Of a DNA stretch of 64,000 bases, positions 11,090 to 22,574 are shown one piece after another. Within the stretch, counting starts at the first letter, position 1, and every line of letters begins with the position of its first letter. The notes under the pieces are model-generated. The model searched no databases. It worked only from the letters and a program-made list of their open reading frames with translations, and was not told where the DNA came from. A program made the translations under genes and the position numbers. Location: NCBI GenBank assembly GCA_946811695.1, contig OX328125.1, positions 53,499,759-53,563,758 of the forward strand. Reading direction: 5' to 3'. The DNA comes from Gonocerus acuteangulatus. Taxonomy: Eukaryota; Arthropoda; Insecta; Hemiptera; Coreidae.

Positions 11090-11195
11090 GTATCAGCCCT
11101 ATCCTGGCTAGAAACGGGTGGTAGCCTGTAGATAACCCGTCATAAAATTCTTACTTACTCAATAATAAAGGACGTTAAAAAATAAAAAAAATATA
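11090..11195 (+). mobile_element. SINE-like repeat D, fragment
   Basis: Reads TATCAGCCCTATCCTGGC, then GGGTGGTAGCCTGTAGATAA, CCCGTCATAAAATTC and an A-rich tail (GGACGTTAAAAAATAAAAAA). The central GGGTGG-AACCTGTAGATA module is the one found after the 5S head in the 5S-SINEs. Other copies are at 22960-23080 (minus), 25082-25150 (plus, partial) and 36850-36955 (plus). Confidence 0.6.
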
Positions 11196-11529
11196 TATAT
11201 ATGCACAGTCCTCGCACAGAGCTCTTTAACCTACATATTGCAGATTTTTTAATCAAATTATTACTATTTAAACTAGTTTAGAGTCAAACCTATGGGAAAA
11301 GCACGAATAATCTGCAACTGCCAGCATAGTTCGCCTAGAATTACCTTTAGACGGAAGGCAAGAGGAATAAAGGCCTTCCACATAAAGGCAGCTGCGAATA
11401 AAGTCCAACAAATAAGAGTTTATGTGCTCCTCCCTTCTACATCTTGCCCCAGATTTTCTTGGGATAAACTGGTTCAAATATTACTCTTAACTCTTCTAAA
11501 GGATACAATTTTTTTAAGTCATTTTTTTT

Positions 11530-11531
<2 letters not shown>

Positions 11532-11567
<36 letters not shown>

Positions 11568-11728
11568 GGCGCATCTACTTCTAGGTCATTAGCGCCGACA
11601 TCCAGGGTGCAGCGAGGAATTTTCCCAGCGAGCCTTGAGATGAGAAAATTCCTGCCGGAGGTGGGAATCGAACCCACCATCTCCCGCTTATGAATCCAGC
11701 GCGCTAGCCACTAGACTACGGGAGACCC
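11532..11728 (-). mobile_element. tRNA-derived SINE with poly-A tail
   Basis: Minus-strand copy of the family at 7994-8199 with a better B box (GGGTTCGATTCCC). The head is GGGTCTCCCGTAGTCTAGTG, the tail CGGCGCTAATGACC then GATGCGCCGTAAAAA. The poly-A tail is about 45 long. Confidence 0.85.
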
Positions 11729-12338
11729 ATTTTTTTTTTTTTTTTTAATAATACAGAATTTTGGTTGGCGGGTACTTAGAATAGGGCTGAGGTTATTTTT
11801 ATTTTGGTACATATATTTATATAGGATATAAGTGTTTAAATCAATGACTCAAAAGAAAACATCCTTACAAAGACAAAATATAGGCCTAACCAACAAGGCT
11901 TGGCCTTGCAAGAACAGAAAACCAAAAACAATATTCCTCCTTATATACAAATGTGTTTTACTTTTAGATGAAAGAAAATCAATTCTAAAGAATGTAAAAA
12001 GTCGGCCCACTACAGAAAAAGTGCTGTTTGATAAACATTATTTAATTTTTCGAGATTTTTGTAAGGGAGCATAACTTACCTTAAATACAGTTGATATTCC
12101 CAACAGTTGAAAAAACAGTAACAATGTTTGAAATAACAAAAAATGAAATTACATTTATTTCATATATTCTTTAAAAAGTCATTTATAATCATTTCGATCT
12201 AATTTGAAATCATTAATGGACTATATAAAACAAAATATGGTAAAATTGGTTAAAATACATGTTATATACATAATATGGGAACATGTACCACAAAATAAAT
12301 AACCAATTGCAAAGTTACTGCAAATGGGAAACTAATAA

Positions 12339-12342
<4 letters not shown>

Positions 12343-12397
<55 letters not shown>

Positions 12398-12404
12398 CAT
12401 ACAT

Positions 12405-12435
<31 letters not shown>

Positions 12436-12436
12436 C

Positions 12437-12481
<45 letters not shown>

Positions 12482-12482
12482 C

Positions 12483-12558
<76 letters not shown>

Positions 12559-12569
12559 CTATATCTATA

Positions 12570-12620
<51 letters not shown>
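12343..12620. repeat. (TA)n / (CATA)n microsatellite
   Basis: About 280 bp of TA dinucleotides interspersed with TACATA units. The long Tyr/Ile reading frames over it are artefacts of the repeat. Confidence 0.95.
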
Positions 12621-12621
<1 letters not shown>

Positions 12622-13574
12622 TGTTTACGGCTGTCCCTCTGTTAAATGTCATAAGGTATGATGCTACCAACTGTCTGTATTCTGTCAGTAAATGTTTTGT
12701 AGTAAGAATCCTATATTTGCAAATAGGTCCGTTTTTAGCGCGATTCCTCCCTCCCCCATAGGGAGGAACCCCGCTTATAAGGTTGATACAATGAAACAAT
12801 CCTGAAGTGCCGAATAGAAAATTTCGCGTTTCAGAACCCCTAGAAACCGAAAATAACGGTGGTTCAATTTTGTTTATATATATATATATATATTTGTCTG
12901 TTCGCTCATTTCTGGCTTCCCTAATGGTCCGATTGTGATGAAATTTGGTACAAAAATCCGTCGTCCAATTTGAAAAGTCAAGTTCGTTTACCAGCAGAAT
13001 CCGCCCACTGGAAGATGGCGTTTGGGGCGAAATTCGCGCAAAAAAAATCGTAACGCTTACGTTTTTGAGTTCATAAGCTTGTAAGTACTCGTTTTATAGG
13101 CTTCTTGGGCTAGGAAAACGAATGAAACCATTTTCAAGGCGATACAAGGAGCTTTAACCGTTTTCGGAAAAATAGTTTTCGAATACCGTTTTTCGTTTGG
13201 GTACTTAGAATCATGGGATTCAGTTGAAACATTTTCTGCATGTTCTACTTTCATTAAAACTAATATGTTGAAATTTTTGTTACGTTTGGAGTTTAGGAAG
13301 GGTTAGAATAAAATATTTTATTAACAGACATAAAACGTTTTGGTAACTTAGTATACTTTCCTTAATATTTCGGAAAAGGTTGAGAATATTGGCAAACGGA
13401 GAGTCACCATGCTAAAGCTTACTAAATGTTCTACAAAAATGGTTCTGATGAAAGTTTTGATTAGGCGATGTCAATCGGAGAAATAAGTGCTTAAACTTTG
13501 AAGTAATTGATTTCGTTTACTCGAACGGTTATTTTTGTTTGTTTTTATTCTTTGTTGTTTTTTCATTGCTTATA

Positions 13575-14330
13575 GTTGGATAATGTATTTGACAATAAAA
13601 CAGATTATTTAAAATAAGAAAAACAATTCATTGTTAAAAATATATCAGGCTGTACCGTATGAAATGTCAGTTTTGGATTTGCCGATTTCCTTCAAATGTC
13701 TTGAAACTGTCGAGGCTCCTACTCCGAGTTCTTTGGCATATTCCCTAGTGTTTTCAATTGCTTATAGTAGTCAAATGTATTTGCCAATAAAACAGGATAC
13801 GTATAATTAGAAACGATATTTTATTTTTGCGGAATCTTTGGATTCTCAGATGCCGTATGAATATCTATTAGGCCCCCTTCGTATATTTTCCTTAATATCT
13901 CGAAAAGGGTTAGGAAATCGTGGCAAGTGAAATATAACAGTTCGAAAGCTTACTGAATTCTCCACAATATATGTTTTGAAGAAATGTTTGATGGAGTCTC
14001 GTTTATTTAAACGGATCTATTTGTGTGTTTCCCGCAGTTTTTGTTTTCACTTCTCGTTATTTTTGTACTTGCTTATAGCAGTCAAATGTATTTGTCATTA
14101 AACAGGATACGTATAATTAGAATCAATATTTTGTTTTATAGAATTCGAAGATGCCGTATGAATATCTAGATTACAGTACTGGTGTTGAATTGTTCTAAGT
14201 ATTCCATATTTTCATCTGTTGCCCATAGTTTTTTATTGTTAGTAATTTTTTCTTATTGATTATAGAATAGAAATCTATTTGGCTATAAAACAGGATACGT
14301 AAAATTACTAACAATGTTTCGGAGATTTCT
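13575..14330 (+). repeat. diverged tandem units inside A2
   Basis: A unit with the core TGCTTATAG...TATTTG.CAATAAAACAG, followed by GATACGTATAATTAGAA, recurs near 13568, 13757, 14070 and 14254. The spacing varies from about 180 to 310 bp. The first unit is part of every A copy; the others are expansions special to this copy. Confidence 0.6.
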
Positions 14331-14379
14331 GAGCGAAATGCCTTTAAGATTTTCTACCACGACGAACGGCGTTTTTCCT

Positions 14380-15440
14380 CTATTTTTATCCACTAGATAG
14401 GCTTTATTTGGCATATTATTCTATATATGTTTTATTTAGCAGGGGATTCTGATGAAATATCGTGTTTTTGCTGTGGATTTTAATTACGATGTGTCTAAGA
14501 TTGGGTAACATTAGCGAGTCTACATAGTTAAGAACCGACAACGGAGGTTGACTTCTTGCTATGATTTAGTCTACATATCTATATTAAGTCCTCAATCCAA
14601 AAAATAAACTTCACAACGGTTAGATACTATGAGGGAAGAGGGAGTGGGGTCAGTGCCCGTACAAACATAAGGTCCGCAGGATATTTACCTGCTAAGAGTT
14701 AATCCTCAAGAGCTGTGAATACCATATACCCCAGGTATCTGCCGACGCAAATACAAAGCCTAGGCGGAGAGCACCCCAAAAACACAGATCCAAACTATAT
14801 ACTGAATATTCATAAAGACTACTTAGTTGTAACCCGATTCATCAATTAGCAATCAATAGTTTTCAACACAGGTTATATACTAAATATTGATAAAAAGTAT
14901 TTAAGTAGAAAAAAAAAAAAAAACAAGATTCATCAAGACTTGTTTTTGGTCCATTTGTATCTACTCTATAGACTTAATTAGGTATATTATTCTATATATT
15001 GACTCGTTATTCGTCAAGACTTGTTATTTGTCCTTCTGTATCTACTAGATAGGTTTTATTCGGCATATTATTCTATATAGGCTTTATTAGGCAGGGTATT
15101 CTACTCAATCTTTCGTGTACTTATTCTTGATCCTTCTGCACATGGGCGTATATAGAAAACAATTTCGGGTAGGGCTGGGAAAATTTCGGGGGGGGGGGAT
15201 GAGACCATTTCCAGGGTATGGAATACTAAATATTTAGAGCTTGGAATAGTTTTAGGCAACTAAAACGCTATTAAACGTAAAATAAAATATGTTTTATGAA
15301 CTAAGTGATCTTATTTAATTTATTTTTAGGGGTTTTTATCATCAATTCAAAATTTCTGGAGGGGCTGCAGCCCCCTCAGCCCCCCCCCTCATATACGCCC
15401 ATGCTTCTGTATCCACTAGAAAGGCTTTATTAGGCATATT
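14380..15440 (+). repeat. second set of tandem units inside A2
   Basis: The phrase CACTAGATAGGCTTTATT, followed by GGCATATTATTCTATATA, recurs with changes near 14389, 14965, 15048 and 15412. One unit is split by the MITE at 15141-15403. Confidence 0.5.
15141..15403. mobile_element. 263-bp hAT-like MITE
   Basis: Ends are CATGGGCGTATAT and its inverted match ATATACGCCCATG. The flanks are an 8-bp duplication, CTTCTGCA (15133-15140) and CTTCTGTA (15404-15411), with one mismatch. Interior landmarks are a G run near 15189 and a C-rich stretch near 15372-15389. An 8-bp target duplication and CA...TG ends fit the hAT superfamily. It has no coding capacity. Confidence 0.7.
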
Positions 15441-15691
15441 TTGTATTGATTTATAGAGCTTGCTTTAGAATGAGAGCCGGATTGTGTAATTTCCGCTTCT
15501 GTGTATAAGTTAGCTACTGTCGGTCTCCCTGACGCCTTAATATCACTTTTATTCGAGATGTTCGAGAGGATTTTGACAATTTTCACGAGATATATAAAAA
15601 AAATAACTTTATTTCTTTTCTAAGCTTATCAAATGACACTAGGGACATGAATGGAACCGCGTTAAGATGATGCAGTTCCTGCGAGTCGGAC

Positions 15692-18600
15692 ATTTTATTT
15701 ATTAAATACGAGTGATGCTGGAATGTGTGTCTAATGCGTAGTCTGGTCGATATTTCTTAGTCCCTTCTTATTGGGTGCCATTTAGGTGTCAACAGAGGTT
15801 CTAGAGTTAAATAAATAGACGCCCGTATAGGAAAAATATCCTGAATGGATAAAAAATATGACATATTGGAAACAGGTGCATTCAGAGGGAAAACGAACTA
15901 GGTCATATTGTCGGCAAGATTTTCACACCTCGGTCCATTCATAATATTTTATTACATAAACTTCTCTCTTAGCCACGTTTTTATCTTCCAACAAGAAAAC
16001 AATGGCTTATGACAATAAAGCAGTAACCTCCGCGGAAATTCACGTCGAAGACATAATGAGTAGAGATAGAGTCTTCGAAACGGAAAATATGTAAAAACAT
16101 TTGTAATGAAGTGGATAATGGACTTGAAATACTTTAGGGAAGTTTGTAGAATCATTTTTTCAATAAAACTGGACAGGAAAAAAATAACGAAGTTCCTATT
16201 ATGGTTGAACTTCCTTTTGAAGCAGGGTCAGTCGAATAGTTTAAGATGCTAGTTTTTTGTGCTTACTCGAGACGTTTGTTGTGTATTTGGGCCATTTTAG
16301 TACCAATTGGGCTTTTCTTGGAATAGATATTCAATTTTTTTTGTTGCTGTACTCATACATAAATGTTAGTTTCAATCATGAAACTAACATTTCTCTTTTG
16401 AGAAGAGATAGTTGACCGTTCAGATTGAGAAGGGGTTTGTTCGTATGCTGATTAAAAGCACATTTTATAACCAAAATTAAGAAGTCTCGGCTTGACATCA
16501 ATCCTTTTCTGGGCGTAGTAGGAGAGGGACAACTGTAATCCTTCAAGAAACGGAACTGTTCTCCCACTCCTCCATAGCCTTTAAGAAGGCTTAAATTGAA
16601 TTTCTTAATGCCACTTTTTTCATAAAACAGGGTTTTTTTGGGATGGGTTATGTATTGTTCGCAGTCAAGATGTGGCCCATCTTACAAGAGATCCCATCCT
16701 ATTCGTAGGCTGTGAATCTCGAGTAGTTTTAGCTTCTGTTGAGGTGTTTACGCGAAACTAGTAGATTCATAAATTAAGATTTTACTTATGGACCTCTTGG
16801 CGACCTAATTATTTGGTAAAATATTTATTTTAATGTCTCTTTGTTTAACAGAAACGATTTCTTTGGGACTGGTTAACTATATTTTATCAATCCTTTTTAC
16901 CGAATGAAGGGTTGATATATTTTTTTGAAGAAAAGTTATCGCAACACTCACGGTTTTCGGGCATTCCATTAATATATAAATTATAAAACATCGACCAACA
17001 CAAGTTTTCGAGATAAAATGTTATCTCCATTAAGTAATTCAAAATTCTTCTTAAACAAGTTATGCCGTCGATGAGGAACGAAAACTTCAGTCGAATGGAT
17101 CAATGGAAAGATTCTAGATAACTTCGACAGTAGGGAGAGAGAAAAACTTTACTCTAACTAAATGATTGAAAGAGGAAAGAAATCTTCTAGATTTATTCAA
17201 GAAGGCATTGGGATAAAAACATTATCTTGGAGTTTCAGAAAAAATATTGAAATGTTTAATTTTCTTCGATAAATGAATAATAAGAAAATTGTTGGCTTTT
17301 AGCTGAATTAGAAATGATTACTTGTTAATTTATTATAATTCTTCTTAGACTTGATACTATTTGAATCAATTCCTTGCTAAGTGCAAGAAGCACGGGATGC
17401 AAATATGGTTTCAGTCCATTGATTTTAATTGTCATCTGAATATGTTGCACTCACCAATCAAAAACATATTAGAACGATATTTTTTTTTTATTTACCATCT
17501 CAATCAATTTTTTTTTGCTATTACGACGCATCGAAATCTGGGCCATTAGCGCCTAAATTTACTGTTTTTCTATCCTCAAATCAAAATTTATTATCGCTTC
17601 TATTACTTGACTTTTCAAAGACAAGCAAAACGCGAGACTATTTAACAATATCACAAATCATGTTTGATCTATTACTCGAAAAAAAACAAAAAACATACAT
17701 TGTTATCATTCTACAACATAAACATAAAATAAAAGTCCTTCTCGTAGGTACTGGATCTTCTTAGAGCGTTTACGTTTTTATCCGTAGTGTTATTTGGAAA
17801 GTTTAGGACAATGTTTTGATTTCATCTCTCGTGAAAAATGTAACCATGTGTAAAAATAAAATTTGAAAGAGAAGCAAAATAGTAAGCACCACAACAGGAA
17901 ACTGAACAGCATCCTAAGCGGAAATCACTCCTTACATCAACATCCGTTGTTGGAAAACACTATTGCAAATACGTTTCTCACTTTCATTCCTTGTTTTAAA
18001 AGTTCTCATTTTTCTGTTAAATGAAAAAAAAAAAAAAAAAAGTTTAAAAACTGCGGTAAGAAGAGACATAAAAACGTTCAAAGAAACAAAACCAACATTT
18101 TCGAACTTTAAACACCGATTCGTCCAATAACCCCTCCCCCCCATACATTCAAAAATGTTAGTATTTTGAAAGTGTTTAAATTAATTTTAGCAATAGCAAA
18201 ATAATTATGAAATTGTTTTGTATGATTAATTTGAGTCATTCCTCTGAGTCACATTGAGACAAAAATTGTGGTTGACACCTAAAGGCTGTTGAATATGCAG
18301 TGCCATTCCCAAACAACCTAATACATGTCAGTACTCCAGAAGTACACTGCTGGAGCTTAAATTTAAACATTGATTTTTACCCAAAGAAAAATTTCTTTTT
18401 CCATCTGTTTGCTCTATTCAGAACATGAAACAGTAAAACTCTCCCAATTTCTCTCTTATCTAAAGATTTCCTTGAATGTTTAAAAACTTTCCTCTCTTTA
18501 TTCACCACCTAAATGAAAAGGTTTTTTCTTATTTCTACTTCTTAATTCCAGAGAACGTCAAAAGTTTTGCCAAGAATTCTCTCAAAACAGTCAAAGGTAT

Positions 18601-18945
18601 TAATTAAAGGGTTACAGAACTTAGTGTATGAATTGGACGTGCGTTAATGAAAGGGAAAGTACTGAAGGTCAAGTCGAGCTGAAAGGTTTTTTCAATCGCA
18701 ATCAATTGAAAATTGAGTTGAATATCTATTTCTGTATGGAGTATGAGTTAATATTGCTGTTCGGAAGATGTATTATTGAAATGTCTTTGTGTTTACAGAT
18801 GACGAAAGCATTCGACAATCTAATCTCATGATATCTAGTTCCCTTAAAATTAGCTCTCGGCGTTCCAATGCAATGTATCAAGATGTTGCAGAGCTTTGTG
18901 CAGTGTTGTTTTGCACACCTGGAAGAACAACATTAGCACAAATTG
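15692..18945. other. no gene recognised
   Basis: About 3.2 kb of AT-rich DNA. Only a SINE-tail fragment near 17515-17555 was identified. The reading frames, up to 111 codons, have no recognisable motif. Confidence 0.4.
17515..17556 (-). mobile_element. SINE tail fragment
   Basis: On the minus strand it reads TTTAGGCGCTAATGGCCCAG followed by TTTCGATGCGTCGTAATAG, the shared 3' tail of the tRNA-SINE and 5S-SINE families with a few changes. The head is absent. Confidence 0.5.
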
Positions 18946-18949
18946 AACA

Positions 18950-19245
18950 TTGATCCCTATCACTAGACTTCGTAACTTTGTTTAGGCGGGATAGAAGGTG
19001 AACATATCAAAAGTCCTCGCCCCTAGCCTTTAAGCAGGGGGGAGGGGGGGGGGTTTAGAAGGTCCCATTTTTCGGGTTTTCACTTATATCTCGGAAACCC
19101 TGCGTCCTAGCGACATGACCATGCTATAATAAAAGAAAGCTTATTAAATTTCCTACAAATTCTATTCAATAAAGTTTTTCGAGATATCTTTAGTTTTCAA
19201 AATATCCGCTCTTGAAAGTCTGTCATTTTGGGAAAAAACACACTT
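18950..19245 (-). repeat. repeat family C, 3' part (interrupted by B1)
   Basis: Reverse-oriented relative of 1512-1880, including the G-rich block near 19038-19051 and CGGGTTTTCACTTATATCTC. The other part continues at 20465 after the family B element, so the two pieces were once contiguous. Confidence 0.6.
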
Positions 19246-19379
19246 TTTTAGCACTTTCCTCCGAAGGAAAGTAGCTATTGAGGTTGGACTCATGACGGAA
19301 TTTTTGAAAAATTTCTTCAAATCTTTATCGATCCTACCTAGTAGACAGCGAAAATGACCCCCGTTAAAATTTATATATA

Positions 19380-19436
<57 letters not shown>

Positions 19437-20461
19437 CTGTTAACACGATAGCGGCCAGAGTTTTTGTTTTTTCGCCACGAAACTTGGTATATAGCATTCA
19501 ATTAGCAAACGATTGAACGAGTTCGTTAACCACCAAAATCGGTCCACCGGAAGGGGGGGTTTACCCCGAGCCCAGAACACTAATTTGACCATTTCAGCCG
19601 TAATATTTGTTATATTTCAACGAAACTTGGTATTCGTAGTAGTAATATAGAGAGAAAAGTGAGATATAAAAATGAACTAAATCAGTTCATAAGGAGGGGG
19701 GGTTTACTCCGGACCGACAATACCAATTCGCCACTACCAGCCATGATTTTTGGTATATTTCGACGAAACTCGGTATTCATAGTGGTAATCTACAGGTAAA
19801 TATGTGTTGTAAAAATAAACTAAATCGGTTCATTAGGAGGGGGGGTTTACTCCAGACCCACAATACCAATTCGCCTCTACCAACCGTGATTTTTGGTATA
19901 TTTCGACGAAACTCTTTATTCGTAGTGGTAATCTACAGGTAAATATGTGTTATAAAATAAACTAAATCGGTTCTTTAGGAGGGGGGGTTTACTCCGGACC
20001 CAAATTACTAATATACTCATACTGGTCGTAATTTCTGCTTTATTGTAACGACACGCGGTATACGTCGTGGGTAACTCATGAGAAAGAAGTGTTGTAAAAA
20101 TGAGATGAATCGGGGGGTTTACTTTGTAATATATTTCAATAGAAAAGGCAGCCAGACATAGGTTCACAAAGGCGCCGCAAGGAGCGCTAGAGGGACTGTA
20201 TCCGGTTCCTGCGTTAGATCAAAATACGATAATATGAGGTTTTTTGTATTTATTACTTAGTGCAGTAGGTACCATGTGTAAACATAACTCTGGAAGCAAA
20301 TTAATAATTTATCAGTTACTCATTACAAAATTAAAAGAGAACTATTCATGTTTTTATTTTATTTATGTAGGATATTTTAAGCAAATTGTTCTGGAAAGCA
20401 GTCTACACTACCCAAATTCTGAGGAAAGTGCTTAGTTATGCAGCTCCTGCGTGACGGACTT
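19246..20461 (+). mobile_element. family B Helentron-like element, complete copy B1
   Basis: Left end: T run, TTAGCACTTTCCTC (19248-19261), with the hairpin CTTTCCTCCGAAGGAAAG. The (TA)n core lies at 19375-19431, then TGTGTCTGTTAACACGATAG and a 142-bp-period array. The 3' end has the inverted motif GAGGAAAGTGCTTA (20421-20434) and GTTATGCAGCTCCTGCG, then TGACGGAC and a T run. The plan and 3' end match family A although the interior differs. No coding sequence is present. Repeat C sequence continues on both sides without a visible target duplication, consistent with Helentron-type insertion into T-rich DNA. Confidence 0.65.
19440..20130 (+). repeat. 142-bp-period minisatellite inside B1
   Basis: The G-run motif GGAGGGGGGGTTTACTCC recurs near 19553, 19692, 19837, 19978 and (shortened) 20111. 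Spacings are about 142, 143, 142 and 131 bp. Each unit also has TATTTCGACGAAACT-GGTAT and AAATAAACTAAATCGGTTC. A reversed, decayed version lies at 44040-44470. Confidence 0.8.
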
Positions 20462-20464
20462 TTT

Positions 20465-20690
20465 CTTTTCTCGACCGGTTATCTCTTCAACGATGCACTC
20501 AAAAAATAAATGTCGGTTATGGGGTTGTAGAGCATTCCATTCGCTTTCCCTTTTCGAACCTCACCGGCTCGGAGAAAAGAAACAATTCCTAAATATTAAA
20601 AATCTCTCCTCAGCAACGATAGACTTGCTAAACTCAGACAGTTCTAGTGAGATGAAATTCTTTCTCAGTCTCTCCCCGATCTGATACAGC
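20465..20690 (-). repeat. repeat family C, remaining part
   Basis: TCTTTTCTCGACCGGTTATC, followed by TCTTCAACGATG, matches the reversed start of C (1514-1545). It therefore continues the copy at 18950-19245. Beyond about 20510 the match fades. Confidence 0.45.
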
Positions 20691-20756
20691 TCAATGCGGA
20701 CTGTCAGTCGCAATTAGACTCGATTACAATCTATGGAATAATATATTCGATATTTC

Positions 20757-20848
20757 TTTTAGCACATTCCAAAGGAATGTAGGTAATGAGGTTGCACTCA
20801 TGAAAGAATTTTTGATCTTATTAGATACAGAAATCGACCCTCGTTAAC

Positions 20849-20900
<52 letters not shown>
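20757..20900 (+). mobile_element. family B 5' half, copy B2
   Basis: TTAGCACATTCC with the hairpin ACATTCCAAAGGAATGT. It is then parallel to B1: GAGGTTGCACTCATGAAAGA, GACCCTCGTTAACATTATAT, and a (TA)n core from 20853. The 1.67-kb fold-back element follows inside that core. I could not find its right half. Confidence 0.65.
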
Positions 20901-20903
<3 letters not shown>

Positions 20904-22574
20904 GGTGTCCCGTAAATGTCTAGTCATATTGTGAGAGGTGATAGAGGACCCTTAGGGTAACAAAAAAAGTTCTATGACGATTTCCCGAATTCTCGTCCCT
21001 AAGGGAGAAAACGTCGTTTTATTGTTTTTTCGAGACAAACGTGGTTTTTAGAAGAATAATCGTTGTAGCTCCGTCCCAGGTGGTTCTACTAGAAAGGAAG
21101 TGAAACCTATCGAAAGCTGAGTAAATTTACTATAAGAATAGTTGGGAGTAAACGTAAAAATGAATGAATGTGAGTATGTATATCTTACCAAAAGAAAGCT
21201 ATTCTAAATTTCCTGACATTTTATTGATATTTCTTTCCAGCGTTACTCCTCAATGGGCGGGGTCTGTGATTTCCGGGTTTTAGAAAAACTTTCTCATTTA
21301 ACCAGCTTTCCATTCATGTATCACAACCCTGTGTTATTGAAGTATTTGAACGGTTTAAGAACAAAAGCTTTAAAAAAAAACATGGATCTGTGAAAAGAAA
21401 ATTATATTTTTTTCTTCAGTTTATTCAAAAATCTGAAGAGAAATATTTATTTTTATAAATGTTTACATAAATATTAAGTAAATATTTACTTATAACAATA
21501 AAAAAAATTACTTCCACGAATATAAAAAAAATTCCTAAAACAGTAAATAAATAAAATACACATTTATTTTGAATTTATTAATTCAGGTAACTAATACAGG
21601 GTCCAGGTGGCGGCCATTAAGGAACACCAACTATACATTAACCTCAAAAATTACTATTTTTACCTAGATCACGCATTTGTACACATTTTTACAAGTATTT
21701 ATATTTTTTAAAACAAACGCTTTACCTTGAATTGATTGTGGTAATTACAAATTCTATCCCTCATAAATAAGACATACATAGTCCTGTAAAAATGTGTTCA
21801 AATGCGTGATCTAGGTAAAAATAATAATTTTTGAGGTTAATGTATGGTTGGTGTTCCTTAATGGCCGGCACCTGGACCCAGTATTAGTTACCTGAATTAA
21901 TAAATTCAAAATAAATGTGTATTTTATTTATTTACTGTTTTAGGAAATTTTTTTATATTCGTGGAAGTAATTTTTTTATTGTTTTAAGTAAATATTTATT
22001 TATTATTATGTAAACATTTATAAAAATAAATATTTCTCTTCAGCTTTTTGAATAAACTGAAGAAAAAAATATAATTTTATTTTCACAGATCCATGTTTTT
22101 TAAAAAACTTTTCTTCTTAAACCGTTCAAATACTTCAATAACACAGGGTTGTGATACATGAATGGAAAGCTGGTTAAATGAGGAAGTTTTTCTAAAAGCC
22201 GGAAATCACAGATCCTGCCCATTGAGGAGTAACGCAGGAAAGAAATATCAATAAAATGTCACGAAATTTAGAATAGCTTTCTTTTGGTAAGATATACATA
22301 CTTACATTCATTCATTTTTACGTTTACTTTCAACTAGTCTTATAGTAAATTTACTCAGCTTTCGATAGGTTTCACCCCCTTTCTAGTAGTACCACCTAGG
22401 ACGGAGCAACAACGATTATTCTTCTAAAAACCACGTTAGTCTCGAAAAAACAATAAAACGACGTTTTCTCCCTTATGGGCGAGAATTCAGGAAATCGTCA
22501 TAGAACATTTTTTGTTCCCCTAAAGGTCCTCTATCACCCCTCACAATATGACTAGACATTTACGGGACACCCTG
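20901..22574. mobile_element. 1.67-kb fold-back element with mariner-like ends
   Basis: The ends are CAGGGTGTCCCGTAAATG and its inverse, flanked by TA on both sides in a TA repeat. The left arm 20901-21692 and right arm 21785-22574 are inverted copies with scattered mismatches, around a 92-bp spacer. The CAGGGTGTCC terminus and TA target resemble Tc1/mariner elements, such as the one ending at 55183. There is no transposase. A second inverted pair sits at the centre (21597-21881). Confidence 0.75.
21597..21881. mobile_element. nested 285-bp inverted-repeat element at the fold-back centre
   Basis: CAGGGTCCAGGTGGCGGCCA on the left mirrors TGGCCGGCACCTGGACCCAG on the right, each bordered by TA. 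It could be a separate mariner-type MITE inserted in the middle of the larger element, or only a part of its arms that looks like an end. Confidence 0.45.

Larger units (their letters stand above)
12733..15691 (+). mobile_element. family A Helentron-like element, long copy A2
   Basis: Left end: T run, then TTAGCGCGATTCC inside a hairpin (ATTCCTCCCT/AGGGAGGAA, about 12743-12770). A block ending ACGGTGGTTCAATTTTG leads into a short (TA)n core (12876-12892). The right block starts TCTGTTCGCTCATTTC. The 3' end has the inverted motif GGAACCGCGTTAA, then GATGATGCAGTTCCTGCGAG and TCGGAC. The region 13560-15440 is expanded by diverged tandem units and a hAT-like MITE. No Rep/helicase coding is present, so it is non-autonomous. 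Confidence 0.65.

Noticed and set aside
19440..20130. CRISPR-like array
   Set aside because: Units are about 142 bp, diverged along their whole length and without unique spacers. It is a minisatellite inside a transposon.
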